Assembly: GCA_038319955.1 (NCBI GenBank)
Contig: JBBQDT010000004.1
Span: 1-64,000 of the forward strand
Length of the DNA: 64,000 nucleotides
From: AG11 sp038319955
Lineage (GTDB): Bacteria > Gemmatimonadota > Gemmatimonadetes > Gemmatimonadales > Gemmatimonadaceae
Reading direction: 5' to 3'
Of this stretch, positions 32,279 to 41,910 are shown piece after piece. The position numbers and the translations under genes were made by a program. The number at the start of each line of letters is the position of its first letter. The first letter of the stretch is position 1. A model generated the notes under the pieces. It was given only the letters and a program-made list of their open reading frames with translations, ran no database searches and was not told the origin of the DNA.

Positions 32279-34888
32279 ATGTCCCCCCTCCGCGATCTCT
32301 ACATCGTCTCTCACACGCATTGGGATCGCGAGTGGTATCGCACGGAGGCGCAATTCCGTCAGCGGCTCGTTCGCCTGGTCGACGACCTGCTCGACGATCC
32401 GCCGGAAGTCGGTGAGAGCTTCCTGCTCGACGGGCAGGCCATCCTCGTGGAGGACTATCTCGCCGTCCGCCCCGAGCGTGCTGCGGAGCTTTCAACGCTG
32501 CTTCGCGATGGCCGGCTCGAAGTAGGTCCGTGGTACGTACTCGCCGACAACCTGATCCCAAGCGGCGAAGCACTCGTTCGAAATCTCCTGCTCGGTCGAG
32601 CGACCGTTCGACGTCTTCGCGGCGAGCCGCCGCCAGTGCTCTACTGTCCGGACTCGTTCGGCCATCCTGCCATCCTTCCCGATCTCGCTGCCGGCTTCGG
32701 GCTGGACGTCGTCATTCTATGGCGAGGCCTCGGGGGCGCGCGCTCACCGTCAGGTGACGCCGTGCGCTGGCGCGGGCGCACGGGCGAGCGCGTGCTCGTC
32801 CACCATCTGCCGCCAGATGGTTACGAGTTCGGCAGCGCGCTGCCGCCGACTCGAGAGGGCGCCGTGGACCGCTGGCAGCGGATCGTCGACGTGCTCGCTC
32901 CTCGGGCAGTCACCGGAATGGCACTCCTTTTCAACGGCGCGGATCATCACGCTCGGCAGCGCCATCGCGCGGACGCCATTAGCGCATTTGCCTCCGCGGC
33001 CGAGCCAGTGCGCGTGCACGCGAGCTCGTTGCGCGGTGGTATGGCCGCCCTTGTCCTAAGCGCGCATACGGCGCCGCTGCCAGAGCTCACCGGCGAGCTG
33101 CGCGATTCCTACGGCTACACCTGGGCGCTGCAGGGAACACTCGGTACACGCGCCGGACAGAAGCGGCGGAATGCCATCGCTGAGCGCGCACTGGTTCGCG
33201 ACGTGGAACCCTGGATCGTCCTCGCCAGCGGTGCAGCGTCCGGCGCGACTCGAGCGCTCGTCGCGCACGGATGGCGCACACTCCTCCAGGCGCATCCGCA
33301 CGATACCCTCTGCGGCACGTCGATCGACGAAGTGGCTCACGCGTTCGACACGCGGCTCGCCTCAGTCGAAGAGCAATCGCTCGGCCTGCAGACGGACGCC
33401 CTGTACGCACTCGTGTCGCACGATGTGGAGGACGCGCGCACGAGGGGTTCCGATTGGAGGCCCGCGGTGGTGCTGCGCAATCCGGTCGCACGCGCACGCG
33501 GTGGCATCGTCGAGCTCACGTTGCGCGCGACGCTCGCCGACATCGCCGTCGGTCCGGGGTCCGCGACACGACAGGGCAAGAGACAGAGCGCGCCGAAGTG
33601 GCGGGTCCAGGGAATGCCGCTACAGATCCTCGCGCGCCGTGAGCGGGTGACGCTCACGGAATCGCCGCGGGCGTATCCCGATGCCGATCTGGTGCTCGAG
33701 GCGCGCGCCGTGGGCTGGATGGATGCCATTGGCGGGTACGTCGTTGAGACTCGGCCGCAGCGCGGTCGTTCCAGTACGGTGCCCCCCCATCCCGTCGTCG
33801 CGCACGGCACGTCGCTCGACAACGGGCGAGTGCGGATCGAGGTCGCCGCCGACGGTTGCGTCACTCTCGAGGATCACGAGCGCGGAACGCGGATCGCCGG
33901 CTTGTTCACGTTGGAGCGGGCGCGTGACGTGGGCGATCTCTACACGCCGTCGATTCGCGACGCGCTGCCGCTACCAGAGGTGCGTCGTGTGACGCTGATG
34001 CACCGCGGTCCGCTGCGTGGCGAGATCGCCATCGACTACCGCACACAGAAGCGGTCGGGCAGTTCGTGCCGCGCGACCATTCAACTCGACGCGAATGCAC
34101 GCGCGGTGCGCATCATCATCACGGGGGAGAATCACGATCGCGATCAACGCCTGCGACTGCGGATCTCTACCGGACTCGCGTCGGCAACCACCGTTGCCGA
34201 CGCAGCGTTCTTTCCCATTGCGCGCTCTCGCCTGCAGATCAGTGACGCCGATGCGGCCATGGAAAGCGTCGTTCCAACCGCGCCACTGCATCGATGGGTG
34301 GCCCGATTCGCATCCAATGGCGGCGCGGTGCTCGTCTCCGACGGCTTGGCGGAGTACGAGAGCGGAGAGGACGGCAGTATTGCCGTGACGCTCGTGCGCG
34401 GAGTGGGTGCGCTTTCGCGCGCCGACCTGCCAGAGCGTCCGGGCCACGCGGGATGGCCCGCGACCACCCCTGACGCCCAATGCATCGGTGCGTACGAGGC
34501 GCGTTTTGCCCTGCAGTGCTTTCCTCCCGACTCACCCGCAGTGCGCGACGACATCGAGCGATTTGCCGAGGACGAGCTGTTGCCCATCATCGGCGAATCG
34601 CTGCGCTCGAACATCCTGACGCCGAGAAGTGGCGGTGGCCTCGAGCTCCGCGGCGATGGTCTCACCTTCAGCGCGGCACTCCCGGCGCAGGCCGACGGCT
34701 GGAGCGTTTTGCGCTGCGTGAATCAGCGCGATGAATCCGTTCCGGGCGTGTGGCGGCTCGGCGTTGTGATAGGCGAGGCGAAGCGTGCGCGCCTCGATGA
34801 GACGCCACTCGAGTCGTTGCCGGTGGAAGACGGCATGATACGGTTCACCGCCGCACCGAACGAGATCGTCACGATACTCGTGCGGTGA
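32279..34888 (+). CDS. GH38 alpha-mannosidase
   Basis: Glycoside hydrolase family 38 enzyme of 869 residues that removes alpha-linked mannose from oligosaccharides. The N-terminal catalytic domain starts at once with the zinc motif VSHTHWDREWYRTE (residue 10), followed by the nucleophile Asp in LYCPDSFGHPAILP (near 125), LLFNGADHHARQ (near 222) and QAHPHDTLCGTSIDEV (near 340). The middle and C-terminal beta domains follow. There is no signal peptide, so it acts in the cytoplasm on imported glycans. ATG at 32279 is chosen as the motif follows directly. It converges with an Opp/Dpp permease pair and is close to a heparinase-like gene, suggesting a glycan-use locus. Confidence 0.92.
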   Translation: MSPLRDLYIVSHTHWDREWYRTEAQFRQRLVRLVDDLLDDPPEVGESFLLDGQAILVEDYLAVRPERAAELSTLLRDGRLEVGPWYVLADNLIPSGEALVRNLLLGRATVRRLRGEPPPVLYCPDSFGHPAILPDLAAGFGLDVVILWRGLGGARSPSGDAVRWRGRTGERVLVHHLPPDGYEFGSALPPTREGAVDRWQRIVDVLAPRAVTGMALLFNGADHHARQRHRADAISAFASAAEPVRVHASSLRGGMAALVLSAHTAPLPELTGELRDSYGYTWALQGTLGTRAGQKRRNAIAERALVRDVEPWIVLASGAASGATRALVAHGWRTLLQAHPHDTLCGTSIDEVAHAFDTRLASVEEQSLGLQTDALYALVSHDVEDARTRGSDWRPAVVLRNPVARARGGIVELTLRATLADIAVGPGSATRQGKRQSAPKWRVQGMPLQILARRERVTLTESPRAYPDADLVLEARAVGWMDAIGGYVVETRPQRGRSSTVPPHPVVAHGTSLDNGRVRIEVAADGCVTLEDHERGTRIAGLFTLERARDVGDLYTPSIRDALPLPEVRRVTLMHRGPLRGEIAIDYRTQKRSGSSCRATIQLDANARAVRIIITGENHDRDQRLRLRISTGLASATTVADAAFFPIARSRLQISDADAAMESVVPTAPLHRWVARFASNGGAVLVSDGLAEYESGEDGSIAVTLVRGVGALSRADLPERPGHAGWPATTPDAQCIGAYEARFALQCFPPDSPAVRDDIERFAEDELLPIIGESLRSNILTPRSGGGLELRGDGLTFSAALPAQADGWSVLRCVNQRDESVPGVWRLGVVIGEAKRARLDETPLESLPVEDGMIRFTAAPNEIVTILVR

Positions 34889-34896
34889 TTCGTCCT

Positions 34897-34925
34897 GTCG
34901 TCCCGAGCATCGCGAGGGACCTGCT
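34897..34925 (+). repeat. dispersed REP-like repeat at convergent gene ends
   Basis: GTCGTCCCGAGCATCGCGAG followed by GGACCTGCT, filling most of the 47 bases between the mannosidase stop and the permease stop on the other strand. A third case of this repeat at a convergent junction. Confidence 0.7.
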
Positions 34926-34935
34926 CCTGCCCGAT

Positions 34936-35763
34936 CTACCTGCTTCGCTCGCCGGCCAGGCGATCGCGCCACGCGTCACCGAGGATGGTCGTCGCCAGCA
35001 CGGTGAGTACCAGTGCGAAACCCGGCGCGAGGGCCACCCAGGGCGCCACGACGAGAAGATCGCGCCCCCCGGCAATCATGTTGCCCCAACTCGGCGCCGG
35101 GGGCTGAATGCCAAGTCCCAGAAACGACAATCCGCTTTCCAGCAGGATCGCATTGCCCACGCCGAGCGTCGTCGCCACGAGCGCTGGTCCGATCGCGTTC
35201 GGCAGCACGTGACGGAGCAGCACGCGCGACGACCGCGCACCAAGTGCCGTGGCTGCCGGCACGAAGGGCCGATGCCGCACCGCGAGCACCTCGCCGCGTA
35301 TCAGCCGCGCAATGCCCATCCACCCGGTGAGCACGAGCACTGCGAGGATCGTCACCAGCCCCGGTTGCCACAGCGCCACGCCCACCAGCAACAGGACGAG
35401 CCGCGGCAGGGCCAACAGGAGGTCCGCCGCCGACGTGATGACGCGGTCGATCACGCCTCCGCGCCAACCGGCAACTGCGCCAAGCAGTGTCCCCACTAGT
35501 CCCGCCACCAGCGAGCCCACCACGCCGACCAGCAGCGAGAGCCGGCCGGCGAGCATCATGCGCACGAACAGGTCGCGTCCGAATCGATCCGTGCCGAAGA
35601 GGTGCCACACTCCGTGCGCATCCCGTCCGAACGGCGCCACCAGTCGGCGCGCCAGCACGTCGTCGATGCGGAGTGGGTCGCGCGACGCCAGCGCGGGCAC
35701 GAGCACCACCGCGACCGTGAGCGCAATCAGCACCCCCACCGCGAACCGCTCCGCGCGACTCAC
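34936..35763 (-). CDS. Opp/Dpp-type ABC transporter permease (DppC-like)
   Basis: Inner-membrane permease of the peptide/nickel/oligosaccharide importer family, 275 residues. The DppC-type hallmarks are HLFGTDRFGRDLFVRMMLAG near residue 53 and the cytoplasmic EAA loop AATALGARSSRVLLRHVLPN near 175, with NAILLESGLSFLGLGIQPPA after it. GTG at 35763 overlaps the dppB-like stop by four bases, so the pair is coupled. The frame stays open upstream, antisense to nothing useful, and is ignored. No ATPase genes (DppD/DppF type) are in the window. Confidence 0.9.
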   Translation of the reverse strand: MSRAERFAVGVLIALTVAVVLVPALASRDPLRIDDVLARRLVAPFGRDAHGVWHLFGTDRFGRDLFVRMMLAGRLSLLVGVVGSLVAGLVGTLLGAVAGWRGGVIDRVITSAADLLLALPRLVLLLVGVALWQPGLVTILAVLVLTGWMGIARLIRGEVLAVRHRPFVPAATALGARSSRVLLRHVLPNAIGPALVATTLGVGNAILLESGLSFLGLGIQPPAPSWGNMIAGGRDLLVVAPWVALAPGFALVLTVLATTILGDAWRDRLAGERSR

Positions 35764-36761
35764 TCGCGCACCCGCGGATCGGCCCACGGCAACAGCGACT
35801 CCGCGAGCAGGTTCGCGGCAATGACGAGCGCGGCGAACGTCGCTGCACAGCCCATCACCACTGGATAGTCGCGCGCCACGATCGATGTCACCATCAAGCG
35901 GCCCATGCCCGGCCACGCGAAGATCGTCTCGACGAACACCGATCCCGCCACCGTGCCTGGCAGGGCGAGCGCGAACAGCGTGAGCAGTGGTGCGCGCAGG
36001 TTGGCGAGCAGATGACGTCCGTACACGCGCTGCTCGTTCGCTCCCTTCGCGCGCGCCGTGCGCATCCAGTCGGCACCCATCGCGTCGAGCGCACCCGTGC
36101 GCACGTATCGCGCGACGCCGCCCGCACCGATGGCCGCCAGCAGCGTGACGGGAAGGATGGAATGTCGCAGCAGGTCGGCGATGTGCGCGAGCCCGGTCAG
36201 CTCCGCGCCGGGTGTCGTCATGCCGATGGCCGGTAGCCGCATGAACAGCGGAAGGCTCCACGATGACGCGAGGTACGTGAAGCACGCGATGGCACCGAGA
36301 CCGAGCCAGTACGCCGGCGACGCGACGAGCAGGACGCTCGCGGCAGTCACCGCGAAGTCGAGCCGCGTCCCGCGCCTCGCGGCCTGGATGAGACCGAGCA
36401 CCGTGCCGATCGCGAACGAGAGCAGCAGGGACGCGCCGCCCAGGCCGAGCGAGACCGGCAGCGCGTCGGCGATGACGTTGCGCACCGGCCGCCGATCGAC
36501 GAAGCTCTCGCCGAGGTGGCCGCCGAGCGACTCGCGGAGCCATCGTGCATATTGCACCGTCATCGACTGGTCGAGGCCGAGCGCACTGCGCATCCGCGCA
36601 GCGTCGTCGGCGCTCGCCCCTGGCGGCAGCAGGAAAGTGGCGGGATCGCCCGGCGCGAGCCGGAGGAGCGCGAAGGTGAGCGAGAGGACGCACCAGAACA
36701 GGACGACGGCGCGGACGAGCGCACGCAAAAGGGCGGGGGATCGCACGCGGTGATATCGCAT
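35760..36761 (-). CDS. Opp/Dpp-type ABC transporter permease (DppB-like)
   Basis: Partner permease, 333 residues with six hydrophobic segments. Typical DppB features: FALLRLAPGDPATFLLP near residue 30, QYARWLRESLGGHLGESFVD near 70, and the EAA loop TARAKGANEQRVYGRHLLAN near 225. It starts only nine bases from the divergent solute-binding protein gene, so the two promoters must lie inside the opposing genes or give very short leaders. Together with the dppC-like gene and the binding protein it forms an importer lacking its ATPases. Confidence 0.9.
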   Translation of the reverse strand: MRYHRVRSPALLRALVRAVVLFWCVLSLTFALLRLAPGDPATFLLPPGASADDAARMRSALGLDQSMTVQYARWLRESLGGHLGESFVDRRPVRNVIADALPVSLGLGGASLLLSFAIGTVLGLIQAARRGTRLDFAVTAASVLLVASPAYWLGLGAIACFTYLASSWSLPLFMRLPAIGMTTPGAELTGLAHIADLLRHSILPVTLLAAIGAGGVARYVRTGALDAMGADWMRTARAKGANEQRVYGRHLLANLRAPLLTLFALALPGTVAGSVFVETIFAWPGMGRLMVTSIVARDYPVVMGCAATFAALVIAANLLAESLLPWADPRVRE

Positions 36762-36770
36762 GGTGCACGA

Positions 36771-38360
36771 GTGCCGTCAACGCTCTCGTGCCGGACCATC
36801 CTGGTGGCGCTCGTCGTCATCCTCTCTTTCGCGTGCATTGCGCCGCAGCGCAGCCCGGGGGTGCTCGTCATGGCCTCCGGCGCGGACCTCGAGTCGGCGA
36901 ACCCGCTCGTCACCGTGCATCCGCTCTCGCGACAGGTGCAGCGCTATGCCCTGTTTGTCACGCTCGTCCGCTACGATGCATCGCTCGCCGCGCAGCCGTA
37001 CTTCGCGCGGCGCTGGGCGTGGAGCAGTGACGCGCGGACGCTCACATTGTGGCTCGTCCCCGACCTCCTCTGGCACGATGGCATCGCCACCACCGCGACG
37101 GACGCCGCCTTCACCCTGCTGGCGGCGAAGGATCCCGCCACCGGATTCGCACGGAGCGCGGAACTCGCCGCGCTCGACACCGCCGTCGCGCGCGACGACA
37201 CCACGCTCGTGCTGCACTACTCCGTTCCGCAGACACGACTCCCCTCACTCCTCGCCGAGCTTCCGCTCGTGCCGGCGCATCGCTTGTCGTACGTTGCGCG
37301 TAGTACGATGCGCACGGCAGCGTTCAATGACTCGCCAGTCGGCAATGGACCCTTTCGCTTCGTCAGCCGGAAGCGGGGAGCACGCTGGACCTTTGCGCGG
37401 AACGAGCACTTCCCGCCATCCCTTGGCGGACCTCCCGCACTCGCGGGCTTCGTGGTCGCCGTCGTCGACGAGGCGACCACCAAGTTCGCCGGCCTCGCCA
37501 GTGGTGAGCTCGACGTCGCCGGCATCTCGCCGACCATGGCGTCGCTCGCGGAGCGCGATGCCACGCTCCAATTGCTCACCTATCCCGTCCTCATCGGCAC
37601 GGCACTGTGCTTCAACACCACGCGGCCCCCTTTCGACGACGCACGCGTTCGTCGTGCCGTGGCGCGCTCCATCGAACGTCCACGGATCGTCGACATCGCG
37701 CTGGCCGGCTACGGCCGTGCCGCGTCATCGGCAATTTCGCCGGACAATCCTCTCGCGTGGGAGCCCGCCGCGCAGCGTGACACGATGGACGCGGACTCGC
37801 TCCTCGATGCCGCTGGCTGGCGGCGTGGTACCGACGGGATACGGACACGCGATGGGCGTCCGTTCACGGTGGAGCTCCTGACGGTGGGCAGTGGGGACAA
37901 CGTCGCCGAGCAACTCGTCCAGAGCGATCTCGCTGCGCGCGGTATTAGACTGACGGTTCGGCAGACCGAGATGGGCGCGTTCCTCACTGCCGCACGCGCC
38001 GTCCCCAAGACGTTCGATCTGCTGATGACCGGCATTCCCGGTGACCTCTCGTTTTCGTACGTGAGCGCTCTCTTCAACAGCGCACAGCGCGGTGGAACAC
38101 TGGACTACACGGGCTTCCATGATGTCGCGCTCGATCGCCTGCTCGACGGTGCCACGCGTGCACCTGACGGCCAGTCGCGCATGGCCGCCTGGCGCGACGT
38201 GCAGGTCGCGCTCGATTCACTCGCACCGGCCACGTGGCTGTATCATTCCCGCGGCGTACAGGGACTCTCGCGACGCGTCGAGCACGTGCGCATGGACCTG
38301 CGCGGCGAGTTGGTCACACTGCACGACTGGCGTCTCGCGCCACCGGGACGGCGCTCGTGA
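36771..38360 (+). CDS. ABC transporter substrate-binding protein (family 5)
   Basis: Extracellular solute-binding protein of the peptide/oligosaccharide family (SBP_bac_5), about 529 residues. GTG at 36771 gives an N-terminal membrane segment ending ILSFAC, possibly a weak lipobox. Typical segments: VMASGADLESANPLVTVHPL, TLTLWLVPDLLWHDG, NDSPVGNGPFRFVSRKRGAR and ALCFNTTRPPFDDARVRRAV. It supplies the divergent permeases. Its stop overlaps the GTG of the heparinase-like gene, so ligand capture and glycan cleavage are co-expressed. In this setting the ligand may be an oligosaccharide rather than a peptide. Confidence 0.85.
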   Translation: MPSTLSCRTILVALVVILSFACIAPQRSPGVLVMASGADLESANPLVTVHPLSRQVQRYALFVTLVRYDASLAAQPYFARRWAWSSDARTLTLWLVPDLLWHDGIATTATDAAFTLLAAKDPATGFARSAELAALDTAVARDDTTLVLHYSVPQTRLPSLLAELPLVPAHRLSYVARSTMRTAAFNDSPVGNGPFRFVSRKRGARWTFARNEHFPPSLGGPPALAGFVVAVVDEATTKFAGLASGELDVAGISPTMASLAERDATLQLLTYPVLIGTALCFNTTRPPFDDARVRRAVARSIERPRIVDIALAGYGRAASSAISPDNPLAWEPAAQRDTMDADSLLDAAGWRRGTDGIRTRDGRPFTVELLTVGSGDNVAEQLVQSDLAARGIRLTVRQTEMGAFLTAARAVPKTFDLLMTGIPGDLSFSYVSALFNSAQRGGTLDYTGFHDVALDRLLDGATRAPDGQSRMAAWRDVQVALDSLAPATWLYHSRGVQGLSRRVEHVRMDLRGELVTLHDWRLAPPGRRS

Positions 38361-41062
38361 GCCTCCTCGTCACCGCCACGGAGCTCGAGGCGCGAAAGAG
38401 TGTCGCGCGCGGCGCACTCGAGCCGCTCGCCACCGGACTGCGCGCCGAGCTTGAGCCACTCATCGCGCAACCGCCCGAGCCACCGCGCGAGAAGGCACTG
38501 CTCAGCCGTTCCGGCGGTCGCTGCACGATCGACGGCTCGCTCCTCACGTTCGATCCGTACGACAAGCGACATCGCTGTCCGCGGTGTGGACGTGAATACG
38601 CCGGCGGCTTGTACGATCGCTTTCGCCTCTACTGGTACCAGCTCTGGCTCGCCGAACGCGTGCTGCATGCCGCGGTGCTCGGCGTCCTGCTCGCCGACGC
38701 CGAATGCATCAGGCTCGCCACGACCCTCCTCGATCGATTCGCCGAGCAGTACCTGCGATATCCGAACGCCGACAACGTCCTTGGACCGTCCCGGCCATTC
38801 TTCAGCACCTACCTCGAGTCCATCTGGCTCCTCCAGCTCACGTCGGCGCTCGACGTCCTGGAGTCCTGCATCGCGTTGCCGGAGCTCGCGTCGCTCGGCT
38901 CGCGCGTGCGCGACCGTCTCATCCGGCCGAGCGCGACGCTGATCGCATCGTACGATGAAGGCATGTCCAACCGGCAGGTGTGGAACAACGCGGCGCTCAT
39001 GGCGGCGGCCCGCATGCTCGACGACCGCGTGATGTTCGATCGAGCGCTCCGCGGGCGCAGCGGATTGCACTCGCACCTCGTGAGCGCACTGCTTTCTGAC
39101 GGAAGCTGGTACGAGGGCGAGAACTACCACTTCTTCGCGCATCGTGGCCTGTGGTATGGTGCGCGCATCGCGGCCACCGCCGGGCAGCCGTTGCCGGCGA
39201 ATCTCGCCGCCCGCTTTCATGAAGGCTTCGCGGCGCCATTTCGCTCCGTGCTCCCCGACTTGACCTTCCCCTCGCGACGTGATTCGCAGTACGCGGTGAG
39301 TGTGCGACAACCACGTTTCGCCGAATCGTGCGAGCTTGGGCTAGCGGCGCACGACGATCTGCGGCTCACCGGAATGCTCGCGCAGCTCTACGACGAGTCC
39401 ATTCCGCGCGGCAACACCGGACGAGTCGCCTCCTCCGCGGACGTCGAGCGAAATCTTCCCGGCACCGGGCTGCGACGCACCGATCTTTCCTGGCGCACGC
39501 TGCTCTTTGCTCGACCGTCGCTACCGGCACTCGTGGCGCAGCCGTTGCGCTCGGACCTGCTTCCCGCGCAGGGACTCGGCATTCTGCGACGCAACGAGGG
39601 GTCGCTCTATGTCTCGCTCGACTACGGGCATTCCGGCGGGGGGCACGGACATCCCGACCGTTTGAACTTCACGCTGATGAATGGCGAGCGTCGGTGGTTC
39701 GACGACCCGGGCACCGGATCGTACGTCGATCCCTCGCTGCACTGGTATAGAAGCACGCTCGCGCACAACGCCCCCCTCGTCGATGGTCGCTCACAGCCAC
39801 GTGTGCATGGGGATCTCCTCGCCTACGAGGACGACGATCGCAAGGGCTGGGTGAGTGCGCAGGCCGAGCTGGCCCCCGGTCTCGTCGTGCATCGCACAAT
39901 TGTCTCGCTACAGGATTATGTCGTCGACGAGTTGCAGTGGGAGGGCGTGGGAATCCACGAGGTCGCGCTGCCGATCCATGGAGTCGCCGCGACGGCGGAT
40001 TTCGCGAGAACGCCCGCGCCGATCGCCGGAGGAAGCGGCGAGGAGGACGGGTTCGCCTTTCTCACCGATACGGCGAGCATCACGCTGCGTGATGGCCCTG
40101 CGTTCGAATTGGTCGCGACGAGCGGCGACCTGCGTGGCTGGGTCTTCGCGGAGAAGGGCGTTACCCTCTGGAGTGCGTCCGCCCCCTGCGCACCAGGCAC
40201 CGACGGAACGCTGCCGATGGTCCTGCTCCGCCAATCCGCGGCAAACGGATCGTATCTCTCCGTGTGGAGTTGGAGCAGGGCCATTCGATCCGTCGAGCGC
40301 GATGGCGACGTCCTCACCGTGTTGTTTGCCGACGGCACCCGCCAGCGCCACCGGAGGGCGGCAGAGGGTTGGCTGATCGAGACCGCCGGTGACGACACGC
40401 GCCTCGTGGAGCTACGGGGCCGCGTCTCCCGCCTCGGCGACATCTCCCAGAGCGACTTCCAGACCACGCCCACACGCCCGTCGGCGCCACCAGCGACCAT
40501 CGCGCTGCCCGCCAGCTTCGAGCTGGGCGAGTCGCACTATCGCCGCTCGGAATTCACCTGGCAGGGCGCTGGCGCGCCGCGCGCCGTCGTGACCGTCACA
40601 CGCCCCACTCCCGGCACCGTACAGGTGGACGTCGAGGTGCCGTCGTCGCAGCGGCTGTTCGTGCCCCTCGTCACGGAGAATCAGCTCGACAACGAGCCGG
40701 CGTCCATCAACGGCGACAGCGTGCAGCTCTATGTGCTGGCGGGCGAGCGGATGGCGGGATTGCTGCTCGTCCCCGAGGTGGCATCGGTTGGTCAACGCAA
40801 GGTCGACGGCTGGACCAATGACCTCACCGTCGACGCGAAGTGGCGGCCTACCTCCTCTGGCTATCGCCTCGAGGCCACCATCCACATCGACGGCCGCACG
40901 CCGGAGTTCTCGCTCGACGTGCTCGTCAATGAAGTCGTGCCCGGCCGGGCACGGCGGCGGGGACAGCTCGTATTGTCAGGCGCCGACGGAGAATTCGTCT
41001 ATCTTCGGGGAGATCGTCACGACCCGTCACGGTTGCTCCGCTTCTCGCTCGCGAATGCCTGA
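38357..41062 (+). CDS. heparinase II/III-like protein
   Basis: A 901-residue protein with an N-terminal alpha/alpha toroid (about 70-400) and a C-terminal heparinase II/III-like beta-sandwich domain (about 400-900), the plan of uronate-cleaving polysaccharide lyases. Visible motifs are EGMSNRQVWNNAALMAAARM, DGSWYEGENYHFFAHRGLWY (catalytic-type Tyr/His) and SLDYGHSGGGHGHPDRLNFT. A CPRCGREY zinc-like motif occurs near residue 75. No signal peptide is seen from GTG 38357, so cleavage may be cytoplasmic. The start overlaps the binding-protein stop (GTGA). The exact polysaccharide is unknown. Confidence 0.85.
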   Translation: MSLLVTATELEARKSVARGALEPLATGLRAELEPLIAQPPEPPREKALLSRSGGRCTIDGSLLTFDPYDKRHRCPRCGREYAGGLYDRFRLYWYQLWLAERVLHAAVLGVLLADAECIRLATTLLDRFAEQYLRYPNADNVLGPSRPFFSTYLESIWLLQLTSALDVLESCIALPELASLGSRVRDRLIRPSATLIASYDEGMSNRQVWNNAALMAAARMLDDRVMFDRALRGRSGLHSHLVSALLSDGSWYEGENYHFFAHRGLWYGARIAATAGQPLPANLAARFHEGFAAPFRSVLPDLTFPSRRDSQYAVSVRQPRFAESCELGLAAHDDLRLTGMLAQLYDESIPRGNTGRVASSADVERNLPGTGLRRTDLSWRTLLFARPSLPALVAQPLRSDLLPAQGLGILRRNEGSLYVSLDYGHSGGGHGHPDRLNFTLMNGERRWFDDPGTGSYVDPSLHWYRSTLAHNAPLVDGRSQPRVHGDLLAYEDDDRKGWVSAQAELAPGLVVHRTIVSLQDYVVDELQWEGVGIHEVALPIHGVAATADFARTPAPIAGGSGEEDGFAFLTDTASITLRDGPAFELVATSGDLRGWVFAEKGVTLWSASAPCAPGTDGTLPMVLLRQSAANGSYLSVWSWSRAIRSVERDGDVLTVLFADGTRQRHRRAAEGWLIETAGDDTRLVELRGRVSRLGDISQSDFQTTPTRPSAPPATIALPASFELGESHYRRSEFTWQGAGAPRAVVTVTRPTPGTVQVDVEVPSSQRLFVPLVTENQLDNEPASINGDSVQLYVLAGERMAGLLLVPEVASVGQRKVDGWTNDLTVDAKWRPTSSGYRLEATIHIDGRTPEFSLDVLVNEVVPGRARRRGQLVLSGADGEFVYLRGDRHDPSRLLRFSLANA

Positions 41063-41879
41063 GTCGAAACTCTCCAATATTTCCGTCGTTCTCTTCGAGG
41101 CACAGGATCCCGTGAACATCGGCGCTACCGTGCGCGCGATGAAGAACATGGGGTTCGCTTCGTTGCGGCTCGTGAACCCGTGCAAGTACGACCCCGTGCG
41201 CCTTGAAGGCATCGCGCACGACACGTGGGACATCATCCACGCCATCGAGCACTTCGACACCTTCGACGCGGCGGTGGCGGACTGCGTGCGTCTCGTCGGA
41301 TTCACCGCGCGGCGGCGCGCGGCGAAATGGCAACTGCTCAATCCGAAGGAGGCGGCCGAAGATGCGCTCGGCTACGCGGACGCTGGGCGCGTCGGCATCG
41401 TGTTCGGCCGCGAGGATCGCGGACTGCCGAACGAGATCCTCGATCGAATTCACGCGGCCGTCACCATACCCACCACCGATCACGCGTCGCTCAACCTCGC
41501 GCAGGCCGTGCTCATCGCGCTGTACGAATTGCACCTCGCCTCTGGCGACGCCACGCGCGTGCTGCGTGGCCCGCGCAAGGAAGCGCCGCCGCCCACCGCC
41601 GACCTCTTCGAGCGCTACTTCACCGAGTTGCATCAGGCGCTCGATGCCGTGCAGTTCTTCAAGACGCGCTATCCCGAGCACATCATGCGCTCGATCCGCG
41701 CACTGACGTTCCGCTCGACCCCCGACGACCGGGAGCTCTCGCTCCTGCGTGCCATGGCACTCGAGATCGTCCGCTTCCTCGAGCGCACGGGCCGCGTCGA
41801 GCGCTCTCTCCCGGAAGACGTCTCGCCGCGTCCGCCCCGTCACATCACCGGGCGCGACACGAGCAGCAACGAGCATTGA
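41055..41879 (+). CDS. trmJ: tRNA/rRNA 2'-O-methyltransferase, TrmJ-like (SPOUT)
   Basis: SpoU-type methyltransferase of 274 residues. The trefoil-knot motifs are present: VVLFEAQDPVNIGATVRAMK at the start, VGIVFGREDRGLPNEILDRI near residue 112 and IPTTDHASLNLAQAVLIALY near 137. The C-terminal extension (about 170-250) is typical of TrmJ, which methylates position 32 of tRNAs. ATG at 41055 overlaps the heparinase-like gene by eight bases, so this housekeeping gene is embedded in the glycan operon. Confidence 0.85.
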   Translation: MPESKLSNISVVLFEAQDPVNIGATVRAMKNMGFASLRLVNPCKYDPVRLEGIAHDTWDIIHAIEHFDTFDAAVADCVRLVGFTARRRAAKWQLLNPKEAAEDALGYADAGRVGIVFGREDRGLPNEILDRIHAAVTIPTTDHASLNLAQAVLIALYELHLASGDATRVLRGPRKEAPPPTADLFERYFTELHQALDAVQFFKTRYPEHIMRSIRALTFRSTPDDRELSLLRAMALEIVRFLERTGRVERSLPEDVSPRPPRHITGRDTSSNEH

Positions 41880-41910
41880 CGCGTCGCCCCGCCCACGCCC
41901 TCTTTCCGAC

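Noticed and set aside
34936..36780. A 614-codon minus-strand frame covering both permease genes
   Set aside because: Only the last 275 codons have permease character; the upstream part is an out-of-frame shadow of the DppB-like gene.
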